From positions 2,090,001-2,154,000 of the forward strand of contig CADCSX010000008.1 in assembly GCA_902805475.1 (NCBI GenBank): a DNA stretch of 64,000 nt, given 5' to 3'. Positions within the stretch are counted from its first letter, which is position 1; each line of letters opens with the position of its first letter. Below are positions 63,365 to 64,000 of this stretch, in pieces. This DNA comes from Entonaema liquescens (lineage: Eukaryota; Ascomycota; Sordariomycetes; Xylariales; Xylariaceae). The notes under the pieces were generated by a model. That model made no database searches. It was not told where the DNA came from and saw only the letters and a list, made by a program, of their open reading frames with translations. Made by a program: the position numbers and the translations under genes.

Positions 63365-64000
63365 ATGTCTGGACGCCGTCGTCCTGTGACGCGTCAAACC
63401 GAGGCTGTTAAGCCTTCCGAGTCTACGGGGCCGGTTGCTAGACAAACTCGACGTAGTGCTAGACGTCCCGAAGTACCCGTGGAACCTGAGCCTCAGTCGA
63501 GTGTAGGGACTTCTCAGCGCGGTACTAAGCGTCGTGACCATAAAAGCCTTGAAAGCGTCGTGACCAACGAGACCCTGAAAGGCTCTGTAGATCACGCGAA
63601 CTCCGAGTCGGAACAGCCAGGTATGTTGTCTTCGAACTTTCTATTCTGACTTTTTGATTAAGTATTATATAGACCAAGCCCTCATATCTGGGCCTATCGT
63701 ATCCCAGGATGGCACGGCACCCGAAGCAAACGACGTTCATGAATATTTGGAGGTGGACGCCGCCATGATTGAAGATATGCTTGATTTTGATATACCCAAG
63801 TTATCACGCTGGTCTGATAAGATGTACGATGTCCTGTCATCTATAGACAGCAATAAGCCAAGCATAGAAGATCGTTCCAGGTTCAATTCCGCCAAGAGGG
63901 CCTATGATCAAGCCCGTCTCCCTTTCGCCGATGCCAGTGCCTTCCTCATCCGGCCTGTCAGCTTCACCGAGGATTATGACCCAGGAGTGCAAACCAAAAT
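63365..64000 (+). CDS. unidentified fungal protein, 5' part only (runs off the window)
   Basis: Exon 1 is 63365-63620 and exon 2 starts at 63673, open to the window edge; the 52-nt intron is GTATGT..TATTATATAG, phase 1. The N-terminus is basic and disordered (SGRRRPVTRQTEAVKPSEST, then RQTRRSARRPEVPVEPEPQ), like many nuclear proteins. Exon 2 turns acidic and helical (EYLEVDAAMIEDMLDFDIPK), then LSRWSDKMYDVLSSIDSNKP and RAYDQARLPFADASAFLIRP. About 194 residues are visible. I do not recognise the family. The clean splice, the frame and the composition support a real gene; nuclear location is inference from the basic tail. Confidence 0.7.

Overview
This window looks like nuclear DNA of a filamentous ascomycete (Pezizomycotina). 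The genes have short GT..AG introns of about 50-110 nt, often with CTAAC-like branch sites. The proteins are typical of this group: an AzgA purine permease, a LaeA-like methyltransferase, Atg3, Elp6, Yae1, a Gdt1 homologue and ribosomal eL37. A long gene-free AT block has the look of repeat-induced point mutation (RIP). Frequent GTACCTAG-like words hint at Sordariomycetes, but I cannot fix the order or genus.

Layout. Positions 1 to about 37,200 are extremely AT-rich (by eye roughly nine bases in ten are A or T) with no credible gene: heterochromatin built of RIP-decayed repeats, possibly pericentromeric, centromeric or subtelomeric. Inside it I could reconstruct three repeat families by hand. 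(1) Five copies of a SINE-like retroposon of about 830 bp, with a degenerate tRNA-like head, a (TAAA)n tail and target-site duplications of 12-17 bp. (2) Three copies of a 540-620 bp element with ~42 bp terminal inverted repeats. (3) Two copies of an element with ~45 bp terminal inverted repeats, one of them split by a family-2 copy. A ~50 bp CpG-rich islet and two AT minisatellites also occur.

From 37,200 to 38,690 a normal-composition islet holds an apparently intact three-exon DUF2293 gene. AT-rich DNA returns until about 39,360. From 39,360 to 41,600 there is degraded non-repeat DNA with a RIP-stopped coding remnant and a possible LTR.

From 41,600 to the right edge lies ordinary gene-dense euchromatin. 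In order: LaeA-like methyltransferase (-), Yae1 (-), AzgA (+), Atg3 (-), eL37 (+), Elp6 (-), HOL1-like MFS transporter with a single-base frameshift (+), mitochondrial-type thioredoxin-like protein (+), L-rhamnose mutarotase (-), Gdt1 (-), and an unidentified gene cut by the right edge (+).

The genes are single-copy housekeeping or nutrition functions (autophagy conjugation, Fe-S assembly adaptor, tRNA modification via Elongator, translation, purine uptake, Golgi ion exchange). They form no operon or metabolic cluster. I rebuilt exon structures by eye from splice consensus, reading frame and recalled family conservation; no alignment was run. The most novel part is the repeat architecture of the AT block.
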